The position numbers were made by a program, and so were the translations under genes. This document shows positions 6,508 through 14,058 of a DNA stretch of 19,620 bases, piece after piece (within the stretch, counting starts at the first letter, position 1; every line of letters begins with the position of its first letter). The notes beneath the pieces were generated by a model that made no database searches, was not told the DNA's origin, and worked only from the letters and a program-made list of their open reading frames with translations. The DNA lies in contig JAQBZV010000003.1 in the NCBI GenBank assembly GCA_027728145.1, positions 1-19,620 on the forward strand, read 5' to 3'. The DNA is from Actinomycetota bacterium (GTDB lineage: Bacteria > Actinomycetota > Actinomycetes > Actinomycetales > Microbacteriaceae).

Positions 6508-7773
6508 CTAGGAAGCGCTGATAACGCTGAGCCCACCCATGAGAGGCTGCAGGACTTCTGGAACCAGAACGGAACCATCAGGTTGCTGGTGGGTTTCTAA
6601 CAGGGCAACAAGCCACCTCGTGGTCGCGAGCGTTCCATTCAATGTTGCGACCGGTTCTGTGGAGCCATCCTTCTCGGGCCGGTGTCGAGTGTTGAGTCTG
6701 CGGGACTGGAAGGTGGTGCAGTTGGAGGTTGAGGTGAGCTCGCGATAGGCGGATTGGCTCGGAATCCACGCCTCCACGTCATACTTCCGGGCGGCACTGG
6801 TGCCGAGATCTCCGGCAGCAACATCAATCACCCGGTAGCTAAGCCCCAGTGACTGCAGCATCTGCTCTTGCCAAGACACAAGGCGCTCGTGTTCGGCCTC
6901 CGCATCTGCTGGGTCGACGTAGCTAAACATCTCCAGTTTCTGGAATTGGTGAACCCGGATGATGCCCCTGGTGTCTTTTCCATACGAACCAGCTTCACGC
7001 CGATAACAGGTGGAGAGCCCCACATAGCGAAGCGGTCCGCTACTCAGGTCAATGATTTCGTCGCTGTGGTATCCCGCGAGCGCTACCTCACTCGTTCCCG
7101 TCAAATACAGGTCGTCCTCACCCAGGTGATACACCTCAGCTCCGTGCTCACCCAGGAAACCTGTTCCCTGCATGATCTCGGGCTTCACCAAGGTCGGTGG
7201 GATCAGCGGAACAAACCCGTTCTCCAGTGCAACCTTCATGCCCAACTGCATGAGCGCCATTTCCATGAGCGCCCCAGCGCCTTTGAGGAAATAGAAGCGT
7301 GAGCCGGAGACTTTGACGCCTCGTTCCATATCGAGAATGTCGAGGGCTTCGCCCAATTCTTGGTGATCTCGTGCCTCACCTGCGAAGGTGGGAATAGTTC
7401 CTACCTCTCGCAGTGTCACAAAGTTCTCCTCCCCACCAGCGGGAACGCCCTCCAGCACGAGGTTCGGTAGCGCGCCGAGCGCGCTCGAGGCAGCCTCTTC
7501 TGCCTCCGTGACCCGAGCAGAAGCTTCCTTCACCTGAGTGGAGAGCTCTTTCACCGTGGCGAGCAGGGCTTCTTTTTCCACCCCTGACGCTTTCGCCACG
7601 TCCTTGCCGATGACGTTTTGCTCAGCACGAAGCTTTTCGAACTCAGAAATTGCCTCACGTCGAGCCGCATCGGCCTGCAAAGCCGCGTCGACCAGTGATT
7701 CCTTCGCGCCTCTGGTGCGAAGCGATGCCTTGATGACATCGGGAGAATCGCGCAGAAGTTGGGGGTCAATCAC
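6508..7773 (-). CDS. serS: seryl-tRNA synthetase
   Basis: This cytoplasmic class II aminoacyl-tRNA synthetase charges tRNA-Ser with serine. The 421-residue length is normal. The N-terminus [12 protein letters not shown] is typical, followed by the two-helix coiled-coil tRNA-binding arm (about 30-100). The catalytic core has TGTSEV (225-230), motif 2 with the ATP-binding arginine in [15 protein letters not shown] (256-270) and [10 protein letters not shown] (274-283), and motif 3 around [15 protein letters not shown] (379-393). The GTG start at 7773 is preceded by GAGGGG with almost no spacer. It lies 18 bp after pheA and 18 bp before the HAD gene. Two serine tRNAs (TGA and GCT) follow within 3 kb, so enzyme and substrates are clustered. 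Confidence 0.98.
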   Translation of the reverse strand: MIDPQLLRDSPDVIKASLRTRGAKESLVDAALQADAARREAISEFEKLRAEQNVIGKDVAKASGVEKEALLATVKELSTQVKEASARVTEAEEAASSALGALPNLVLEGVPAGGEENFVTLREVGTIPTFAGEARDHQELGEALDILDMERGVKVSGSRFYFLKGAGALMEMALMQLGMKVALENGFVPLIPPTLVKPEIMQGTGFLGEHGAEVYHLGEDDLYLTGTSEVALAGYHSDEIIDLSSGPLRYVGLSTCYRREAGSYGKDTRGIIRVHQFQKLEMFSYVDPADAEAEHERLVSWQEQMLQSLGLSYRVIDVAAGDLGTSAARKYDVEAWIPSQSAYRELTSTSNCTTFQSRRLNTRHRPEKDGSTEPVATLNGTLATTRWLVALLETHQQPDGSVLVPEVLQPLMGGLSVISAS

Positions 7774-7791
7774 CCCTCTAGTCTGTCACGC

Positions 7792-8730
7792 TCACTCGCT
7801 GGAGCCGGTGCGCAAACCCTCGAGCCATGCCCTGGCGTCGACGAACGCCGCATCACTGTTCTGGGTTGACACCTCGGGTGTGTGGCCATTTGCCCGGGGG
7901 TAGGAACCCAAGAAGATGACGTTGGGGCTGAACCTGCGCAAACCCAATAACGCATCCGCCACTCGCTCGTCCTCGACGTGACCATCGAGGTCAATAACGA
8001 AGCGGTAGCGGCCCATCGCATCCCCAATAGGCCGGGATTCCAGCAAACTCATGTTGACCCCGCGGGTGGCGAACTGCTCCAACATCTCCAACAGGCGCCC
8101 GGGGCCATCATCAGGAAGCTCGGCGATGATGCTGGTCTTATCCGCACCTGTTTTGGCCGGGGGAGTCCCGCCCTTTTGCACCAAAACAAAGCGGGTTTGG
8201 GCATCAGGATTGTCCCCGATGTTCTCCGCCACGACCTCAACGCCCGCGTGCTGGGTAATTCCCGGGGGAGCAATCGCTGCATCCGCGACGCCATCCTCGA
8301 TAATCGTCTGGGCTGCGTGAACGTTGGATCGAGCGGGGACGTGAGAGTGCTGCGGGAGATTCTTCTCCAGCCACCCGCGACACTGCGCGTAGGCAACGGC
8401 GTGGGCTGCCACGGTGGTAACGGAGTCCAGGCTGGAGCCAGGCTTCACCGCCAAGACGAATCTGACCGGCACCATGTATTCACCCACGATGCGAAGCTCG
8501 GGCGCTGCCGCCAGAGCATCTTGGGTGGCGCTCACGCCACCCTCGATGCTGTTCTCGATAGCAATCATTGCGAAGTCGCTGCGACCAGAAAGAACGTCCT
8601 CCAGAGCTTCGCCCACGTTGTGGACGCTTGACCACTCCTGGTCTTTGGCAGCCAAAACCTGCCCGAGGGCCTCCCACGTGAAAGTGCCGACGGGGCCTAG
8701 GTAGCTATAGCGCTTGGTTCCAGATGCCAC
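7792..8730 (-). CDS. pheA: prephenate dehydratase
   Basis: This enzyme converts prephenate to phenylpyruvate in phenylalanine synthesis. The 312-residue protein has the N-terminal dehydratase domain with YLGPVGTFT (10-18), IAIENSIEGGV (57-67) and the catalytic TRF motif (179-181) in DAQTRFVLV. An ACT regulatory domain follows (about 199-277), with GRLLEMLEQF (211-220), NMSLLESRP (226-234) and YRFVIDLDGH (242-251). The ESRP motif is the phenylalanine-sensing signature, so feedback inhibition is expected. No chorismate mutase domain is fused, as is usual in actinobacteria. The GTG start at 8730 has no obvious Shine-Dalgarno, so the transcript may be leaderless. The gene is divergent from malY, with 81 bp between, and heads the pheA-serS-HAD group. 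Confidence 0.97.
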   Translation of the reverse strand: MASGTKRYSYLGPVGTFTWEALGQVLAAKDQEWSSVHNVGEALEDVLSGRSDFAMIAIENSIEGGVSATQDALAAAPELRIVGEYMVPVRFVLAVKPGSSLDSVTTVAAHAVAYAQCRGWLEKNLPQHSHVPARSNVHAAQTIIEDGVADAAIAPPGITQHAGVEVVAENIGDNPDAQTRFVLVQKGGTPPAKTGADKTSIIAELPDDGPGRLLEMLEQFATRGVNMSLLESRPIGDAMGRYRFVIDLDGHVEDERVADALLGLRRFSPNVIFLGSYPRANGHTPEVSTQNSDAAFVDARAWLEGLRTGSSE

Positions 8731-8811
8731 CGTAAGAGTCTAGTGAGCACCGGGAATTCTGCGCATGTGCCTGAGTGGCAGACTGGAGGATAACGACGTG
8801 AGGAGGCACCG

Positions 8812-9993
8812 ATGAGTGGGCACCGGTTTGATGACATCACCGTAGAGAGCTTGATCGAGACCGGGAGCGTGAAGTGGACTCGGATGCCTGGTCACTTGGC
8901 CGCGTTTGTTGCCGAGATGGACTTTGGCACTGCGCCCGCCATCACACAATCACTTCAAGATTCCACCGATAAGGCTCTGTGGGGCTATCTGCCTCTCGCC
9001 GTCACCAGGGACATGTCCGAGGCAACCTCCGAGTTCCTCGAGGCCCGCTATGCGTGGAAGGTTCCACCCACCAGGATTTATCCGACCGCCGATGTGTTGA
9101 GCGCCTATGAGGTTGTTCTGGAGCGCTTTACGACTCCGGGCTCCGCCGTCATCTTGCCGACCCCGGCGTATATGCCCTTTTTGACTCTCACCCCACTGCG
9201 AGGTCGAGAGATTATCCAGGTCCCCATGATCGAAGGGGAGGGCGGTCGTCTCGAAATGGATCTCGAGGGGATAGCCCAGGCTTTCGATCGGGGCGCGCAC
9301 CTGATGATCCTGTGCAACCCCCACAACCCTCTGGGCCGGGTATACACCGAGGGGGAACTTCTGGCCTTAGCCGAGGTGGTGGATGCCAAAGGTGGAGTGG
9401 TGTTCTCGGATGAGATTCACGCCCCCATCACGTTTGATGATCACGCACACATCCCCTACGCGTCGCTGAATGACACCACTGCAGCCCACACCTTGACTGC
9501 CACCTCGGCCTCAAAAGCCTGGAACATCCCAGGGCTCAAGTGCGCGCAACTGGTCGTCTCTAATGATGACCACCAGGCATCGATGAAGGACATCGCCTTC
9601 ATCGTGTCCCACGGAGCGGCAACACCCGGTGTTGCCGCCAACACCGCCGCGTATCGCGACGGTGGGGAATGGCTAGAGGACGTCCTTGGCTATATCGAGG
9701 GCAACCGGACCCTCCTGAGTGAGCTTTTGGCCACGCACCTCCCCGAAGTGACCTACCGGGAACCCGAGGGCACCTACATCGCCTGGCTCGATGCGAGAGG
9801 CCTGCCCGATATCACGGGGGATCGCTCCTGGGCGCAGTTCTTCTCTGACGAAGCCAAGGTGGGCCTCACTGATGGAGCCCTCTGCGGTGAGGCGGGGGTT
9901 GGCCACCTTCGCCTGATGCTCTCCACCCCGCATCACATCCTCGAGAAGATTGTGATCGCGATGGCGGAGGCCGTGAGAAAGCACGAGAGCTAA
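8812..9993 (+). CDS. MalY/PatB-type PLP-dependent C-S lyase (cystathionine beta-lyase)
   Basis: This 393-residue fold-type I aminotransferase-like enzyme belongs to the MalY/PatB group. Signatures: FVAEMDFGTAP (32-42), WGYLP (57-61), PAYMPF (118-123), the PLP-ring motif NPHNPLGR (169-176), SDEIHAP with Asp200 (199-205), the Schiff-base Lys235 in SASKAWN, and the carboxylate-binding Arg367 in HLRLMLS. Family members cleave cystathionine or cysteine S-conjugates to pyruvate, ammonia and a thiol, in methionine synthesis or sulfur salvage. The ATG at 8812 has a strong RBS GAGGAGG 6 nt upstream. The small GNAT gene follows 9 bp later and is probably co-transcribed. A plain aminotransferase role cannot be excluded, but the SDEIHA and SASKAWN motifs favour C-S lyase. 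Confidence 0.9.
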   Translation: MSGHRFDDITVESLIETGSVKWTRMPGHLAAFVAEMDFGTAPAITQSLQDSTDKALWGYLPLAVTRDMSEATSEFLEARYAWKVPPTRIYPTADVLSAYEVVLERFTTPGSAVILPTPAYMPFLTLTPLRGREIIQVPMIEGEGGRLEMDLEGIAQAFDRGAHLMILCNPHNPLGRVYTEGELLALAEVVDAKGGVVFSDEIHAPITFDDHAHIPYASLNDTTAAHTLTATSASKAWNIPGLKCAQLVVSNDDHQASMKDIAFIVSHGAATPGVAANTAAYRDGGEWLEDVLGYIEGNRTLLSELLATHLPEVTYREPEGTYIAWLDARGLPDITGDRSWAQFFSDEAKVGLTDGALCGEAGVGHLRLMLSTPHHILEKIVIAMAEAVRKHES

Positions 9994-10002
9994 CCTGGGA
10001 GC

Positions 10003-10278
10003 ATGGACATCACACACGAACCAGACGCCCACCGCTACGTCCTCTCCGAGGGTGGCGAGTTCCTCGGTGAGGTCGAATACCAGGTCCAGGGAAGCACGTT
10101 GTTGCTTGTCCGCGCTGAAGTGCCCCTCGAAAAACGTGGCCAAGGCTTGGGTATCCCCCTCACTAAAGGAACCCTGGAGGCCATTCGGGCCGAGGGCACC
10201 TACACAGTGAGCCCCATTTGCCCCTACATCGCCAAATACATGATGAAGAACCCGGAGTTTGACGACCTCAAGGCCTAG
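10003..10278 (+). CDS. small YidJ-like GNAT acetyltransferase domain protein
   Basis: This 91-residue protein is a minimal GNAT of the YidJ/Acetyltransf_CG type (Pfam PF14542 by my recollection). The acetyl-CoA loop is RGQGLG (45-50), followed by a helix ending in AIRAEG and the family-specific stretch VSPICPYIAKYM (69-80), then a PEFDDL tail. The conserved Cys73 in this small family has been proposed to take part in catalysis; targets are poorly known. The ATG at 10003 follows GGGAG closely. It lies 9 bp after malY. Its stop overlaps the convergent heme ATPase stop by 4 bp, so there is no room for a terminator between them. Confidence 0.88.
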   Translation: MDITHEPDAHRYVLSEGGEFLGEVEYQVQGSTLLLVRAEVPLEKRGQGLGIPLTKGTLEAIRAEGTYTVSPICPYIAKYMMKNPEFDDLKA

Positions 10279-11060
10279 GGCTTACGCCGGGGTAACACCA
10301 CGGGTCGTGGTGGGTTCCCCACCTGCTGAATGTCAACATCAACCCCGTAGACGTCACTCACTCTGTCTGCCACGATGACCTCCGAGGGTGAACCGGTGGC
10401 CGACAGTCGGCCCTCCACCACCATGGCCACCCGGTCGGCATACCCGGCGGCCACTGAGAGGTCGTGCACCACGACCACGACGCCTCTCCCCTGATCGGCA
10501 AGACCGCGGATCGTTCCCATCACAGACTCCTGGTGCTTGAGATCCAGTGCGGCGGTTGGCTCGTCCAACAACACCAGCGGTGTCCTCTGAGCGAGCACCC
10601 GAGCGAGCGACACTCTCGCTCGCTCGCCACCGGAGAGCTGGTTGAAGCGCCTTTCGCTCAGGTGCCCCACGTCTGCAAGACGGAGGGCCTCCTCGATAGC
10701 CTCGTCGTCTTCAGAAATCTGGGGCGTTCTCGCCCACGGGGCTCGCCCCATTTCCACGATCTCCCAGACGCTAAAGGGGAAGGAAACCTGGTTGGCCTGC
10801 ATCAACACCGAGCGAAGCCTCGATGCCTCATCCGGTCGATACTTCGTGATGTCTCGGTCCCCCAGCAGAGCTGTTCCGCTGGTGGCATGAACGTCGCCCG
10901 CGAGCAGGGACAGGATGGAGGATTTTCCCGCGCCATTAGGGCCCACCAGGGCAAGCACCTCACCGGGGAACACATCCAACGAGACGGTTTTCACGATGGC
11001 TCGACCATCCATGACGAGCCCGACGGACTCCAGACGAGCCAACGGTGTGAGGTTACTCAT
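10275..11060 (-). CDS. hmuV: HmuV-type heme/iron-chelate ABC transporter ATPase
   Basis: This 261-residue ABC ATPase is the cytoplasmic motor for the adjacent FecCD permease. Motifs: Walker A GPNGAGKS (40-47), Q-loop region VLMQANQ (85-91), the FPFSVWEIVEMGR segment (94-106) typical of HmuV-type heme ATPases, signature LSGGE (142-146), Walker B LVLLDEP (162-168), and the switch histidine in VVVVHDLS. I chose the ATG at 11060, which overlaps the permease stop as TAATG; an in-frame GTG lies three codons earlier. The heme preference is a family inference; a siderophore or cobalamin substrate is possible. The 3' end overlaps the convergent GNAT gene by 4 bp. Confidence 0.88.
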   Translation of the reverse strand: MSNLTPLARLESVGLVMDGRAIVKTVSLDVFPGEVLALVGPNGAGKSSILSLLAGDVHATSGTALLGDRDITKYRPDEASRLRSVLMQANQVSFPFSVWEIVEMGRAPWARTPQISEDDEAIEEALRLADVGHLSERRFNQLSGGERARVSLARVLAQRTPLVLLDEPTAALDLKHQESVMGTIRGLADQGRGVVVVVHDLSVAAGYADRVAMVVEGRLSATGSPSEVIVADRVSDVYGVDVDIQQVGNPPRPVVLPRRKP

Positions 11061-12121
11061 TACGCCCACCCCCCGCTCCGTCGTCTCTGCTGATAGAGCA
11101 GACCGAAGAAGAAGGGCCCGCCCACCAGAGCAGTCAACATGCCAATGGGTAAATCAGCGCCGGACACCAGGGTCCTGGTCATCAGGTCCGCAATGGCCAG
11201 CAGTGCCCCTCCGCCCACAGCGCTCGCCACCAACAAACCGCGGTGGGCAGGACCCAACGCCATCCGAATGATGTGGGGGACCACAAGGCCCACGAAGGCA
11301 ATGATTCCCGCAAACGCGACAGCCACCCCGGTGAGCAGTGCCACCAACACAATCGCAATGATCCGAAGCTGTTCCACATCAACACCCAAGTGCCTGGCGT
11401 TTCTCTCGCCCAAGGACAACAAATCCAATTTCGAGGCCAGCAAGACGGCGAGGATGGTGCCAAGAATCAGCACGGGCAAGACAATGAGCACCTCAGACCA
11501 GACCGACCCGGCCAGGGATCCCAACTGCCAAAACACAATCTGCTCTCGGCTGGCGGTGTCGGCGAGGAAGAGCACGAAGGCGAGGCCCGCTTGCGCGAAA
11601 GCGTTGATTGCAATACCGGTCAACAACAGGGTCACCACTTCGGTGCGGCCACCAGCCCTCGCCACCGCATAGACCAGGAGCGTTGCACCGAGCCCACCAA
11701 GGAAAGCCAAGAGCGCCACCCCACCACCCCCGGCAGCAATACCGAACACGATGGCGGTGGAGGCACCGAGTGCAGCACCGGCAGAAACTCCCACCACGCC
11801 CGGTTCCGCGAGAGGGTTTCCAAAGACTGCCTGCATCAAAGCGCCGGCAACGGCAAGCGCCGCCCCCACCGCCAATGCCATGACAATTCTGGGGAATCGC
11901 ACGACCTCCAGGGTTGCTTCCACAACCGGGTCAAGGGGCGCCCAGGCCGTGGTGATGCCCATCCATTTCAGGAGCGCTCCGATGACCTCGGTGACACTAA
12001 TCGAGAGCTGCCCCACAACTGCGGAGACCATCACCGCGGCAATCAGGATCGCGACGAGAGCGCTCGAGAGAATTACCGTGCGCACGCGCACACGTCGACG
12101 ACTCGATTCGGGCTGGCTCAC
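11060..12121 (-). CDS. hmuU: FecCD-family heme/iron-chelate ABC transporter permease
   Basis: This 353-residue integral membrane protein has about ten hydrophobic segments and forms the channel of a type II (BtuC-like) importer. The family landmarks are RFPRI (75-79), the conserved GNPLAEPGVVGVSAGAA stretch (101-117), the ATPase-coupling segment with GxIAFVGLVVPHIIR, and the C-terminal motif DLPIGMLTALVGGPFFF. I placed the start at the GTG at 12121, whose bases overlap the lplA-like stop (GTGA), a standard coupled junction; an in-frame ATG at 12139 is the alternative. The ATPase follows with a TAATG overlap. No substrate-binding lipoprotein lies on either side, which is unusual for this transporter class. 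Confidence 0.9.
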   Translation of the reverse strand: MSQPESSRRRVRVRTVILSSALVAILIAAVMVSAVVGQLSISVTEVIGALLKWMGITTAWAPLDPVVEATLEVVRFPRIVMALAVGAALAVAGALMQAVFGNPLAEPGVVGVSAGAALGASTAIVFGIAAGGGGVALLAFLGGLGATLLVYAVARAGGRTEVVTLLLTGIAINAFAQAGLAFVLFLADTASREQIVFWQLGSLAGSVWSEVLIVLPVLILGTILAVLLASKLDLLSLGERNARHLGVDVEQLRIIAIVLVALLTGVAVAFAGIIAFVGLVVPHIIRMALGPAHRGLLVASAVGGGALLAIADLMTRTLVSGADLPIGMLTALVGGPFFFGLLYQQRRRSGGWA

Positions 12122-13167
12122 GGGACCCGGTGGAACCATTCGGGTGTTGCAAACTTTTCTGTCGCCAGCTCGGTGGCTCGCGCCATTTCCTCCGGAGTGA
12201 CGGCACCCGGAGTGAGGCCGTAGGCGGTGGTGAACGAGGTGACCAGGTGGTCGATAATTTCTTCCCGGGTGAGCCCGGTGTGAGATTTGAGCGGGTCGAC
12301 CCGCTTGTTGGCGCTCTGGACTCCCTTGTCGCTGATCTTTTCGCGACCAATGCGCAGAACTTCCACCATCCGATCACCGTCCATGTCATAGGCCATGGTG
12401 ACGTGGTGCAAGACGGCGCCACTGCCGAGGCGCTTTTGCGCCGCCCCACCAATTTTTCCAGTGGGGCTGGTGATGTCGTTCAATGGTTTGTAGGAGGCGT
12501 CGATACCTAAGCCCCGGAGGGACTGCACCACCCAGTCATCGAGGAAGGCGTAGGAGTCTTGGAAGCTCATGCCTGACACCAACTCGGCGGGGGCATAGAG
12601 AGAGTAGGTAATGGCGGTGCCAAGCTCCATAAACATTGCACCCCCACCGCTCACGCGCCGGACAACCTCGAGGCCATACTTTTCGGCATTCTCCAGGTCA
12701 ACCTCGTTGGTGACGGATTGGAAACTCCCGATCACGACTGCGGGCTTTGCCCATTCCCAGAGGCGGAGCGTGGGACCACGCCTGCCGGCACCGACTTCCT
12801 CAGCAAGGACCTGATCCAGAGCCATCTGGGTCAGCGGCTCCAGGGGTTCTGGCGCAATGTATTCCCAGGAGTAGTCCAGGAAGCTCTTCGCCCCGGTGAG
12901 GGCCCGCCTCACCACGATGCCAATGGCCTCGGCGCTGAACCCCATGAGGACTGCATCGCCGGGAAGCGCCGCGGTTACGGCGTTCGCAATGTCTTCACTG
13001 GAGGTGGTGGCGGGAAGGCCCACGATGGCTGAGTTGATGGCCTCGAGAGCCTCGTCCGGTTCGAGGAAAAAGTCTCCCGCAATACGGCACACAGAAATAC
13101 GATTTGCGTCGACCTCGATGTCCGCGACAACGAGTTTGCCGCCCGGGACTTTGTACTCTGCATGCAC
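12118..13167 (-). CDS. lipoate-protein ligase A family protein with N-terminal accessory domain
   Basis: This 349-residue protein has two parts. Residues 1-90 resemble the lipoate-ligase accessory domain (LplB/LplA C-terminal type): EYKVPGGKLV (4-13), GDFFLEPDEAL (31-41), MGFSAEAI. Residues 95-349 form the biotin/lipoate A/B ligase domain, with RRVSGGGA (170-177) and the lysine in TGKIGGAAQKR (Lys238) that binds the lipoyl-AMP carboxylate. The order is accessory then catalytic, the reverse of E. coli LplA. Expected role: attaching lipoate or octanoate to E2 and GcvH proteins. The GTG start at 13167 lies directly after AAGGG. It is 9 bp after the hydrolase gene and overlaps the permease by 4 bp, so it is embedded in the iron-transport operon. 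Confidence 0.88.
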   Translation of the reverse strand: MHAEYKVPGGKLVVADIEVDANRISVCRIAGDFFLEPDEALEAINSAIVGLPATTSSEDIANAVTAALPGDAVLMGFSAEAIGIVVRRALTGAKSFLDYSWEYIAPEPLEPLTQMALDQVLAEEVGAGRRGPTLRLWEWAKPAVVIGSFQSVTNEVDLENAEKYGLEVVRRVSGGGAMFMELGTAITYSLYAPAELVSGMSFQDSYAFLDDWVVQSLRGLGIDASYKPLNDITSPTGKIGGAAQKRLGSGAVLHHVTMAYDMDGDRMVEVLRIGREKISDKGVQSANKRVDPLKSHTGLTREEIIDHLVTSFTTAYGLTPGAVTPEEMARATELATEKFATPEWFHRVP

Positions 13168-13176
13168 CCCTTAACC

Positions 13177-14049
13177 CTACGGTGTGCTTGCTTCGAGCCT
13201 CCCGGCTATCCAGGTGACGAGGTCATCCATGACCTCGTCCTTGTTGGTCTCGTTGAAGACCTCGTGCCTTGCTCCCTCATAGACGATCAGCTCCACATCA
13301 CTGGAACCCTTGCGAAGGAAAGCATCTGCAAGTTTCTTGGCACTCTTCTCTCCTCCGAGGCCACAATCCGACCCAATCATCAGCAGAATCGGAATGTCCC
13401 GTTCGAGCCGACGAGGGACTCCGAGGAATCGAGCCGCATCAACCACACCAAAGAGCTTGAGCGGATTGACCGGAAAAGTGAGGGGGTCATCTCGCCAATC
13501 CTCATGCACCGCGACATCTCGGGAGAGCCACTCGGCACCAATTGAACCCAGGTGCTTATGTTTGGCATTCAAGTCACCGAGCTCCATAAAGCCTGGCATT
13601 CGGTAGGCGGCCCCAGTAAAGATCACGCCGTCAAAGAGAGTGGCCCCTCGCTGATTCAGGATGAGTTGGCCAACGACAGCGCCCCCACTGTGCCCTAGCA
13701 AGTAGAGGGGTACCCCTGGTCGCTCCCCCCGGATGATGTCAGTGAATGCTCGCACAACGGCGACCGCGGCAGGAATCCCCCCGGGACCCAGTTTCCCGAG
13801 CTTGCTGTGATCCCCTTCCCACTGCTCGAGGCCCGTGGCGCCGTGGCCTCGGTGCTCATTCGCCCACACTTCGAAGCCCTCTTTCACGAGCCTGGTGACC
13901 AGTCCGTCATAGCGCAGAGCGTGCTCACCCAGACCGTGGGCGAGCTGGATGATGGCCTTCGGTGTTCCTTTAGGTGACCAGCGGTGGTAGTGAATGGTGA
14001 CTCCATAGGAGTCAACAAAGATGTCGTCTGTGCGCTTCGGTGCGACCAT
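13177..14049 (-). CDS. alpha/beta hydrolase, monoacylglycerol-lipase-like
   Basis: This 290-residue serine hydrolase resembles the Hydrolase_4 / monoacylglycerol lipase group. The oxyanion-hole segment LAHGLGEH (37-44) and the EHRGHG motif (65-70) precede the nucleophile elbow GHSGG with Ser121. The acid is probably Asp228 in IGSDCGLGG, and the base His262 in GARHEVFNE. There is no signal peptide, so it is cytoplasmic. The ATG at 14049 has AGGA about 7 nt upstream. It lies 9 bp after the acyl-CoA-dehydrogenase-like gene and 9 bp before the lipoate ligase gene. It might hydrolyse a lipid or an ester-linked compound. A role in iron release from an ester siderophore is only a guess from context. 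Confidence 0.88.
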   Translation of the reverse strand: MVAPKRTDDIFVDSYGVTIHYHRWSPKGTPKAIIQLAHGLGEHALRYDGLVTRLVKEGFEVWANEHRGHGATGLEQWEGDHSKLGKLGPGGIPAAVAVVRAFTDIIRGERPGVPLYLLGHSGGAVVGQLILNQRGATLFDGVIFTGAAYRMPGFMELGDLNAKHKHLGSIGAEWLSRDVAVHEDWRDDPLTFPVNPLKLFGVVDAARFLGVPRRLERDIPILLMIGSDCGLGGEKSAKKLADAFLRKGSSDVELIVYEGARHEVFNETNKDEVMDDLVTWIAGRLEASTP

Positions 14050-14058
14050 GGCGCAATC

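Noticed and set aside
5734..6600. Long plus-strand open frame (288 residues) opposite the HAD gene
   Set aside because: It is antisense to a gene with all HAD motifs and runs into serS. Its translation lacks recognisable motifs and looks like a codon-bias shadow.
10600..10626. Perfect 11-bp stem, 5-nt loop inverted repeat (CGAGCGAGCGA / TCGCTCGCTCG)
   Set aside because: It lies inside hmuV in the codons just after the LSGGE signature (residues about 146-154, ERARVSLAR), where the protein sequence and GC-rich codon choice explain the repeat. There is no sign of a regulatory role.
11243..12223. Long plus-strand open frame (326 residues) opposite the FecCD permease
   Set aside because: The translation is rich in His, Gln, Arg and Gly, as expected from antisense of a hydrophobic membrane gene; no credible start or domain is present.
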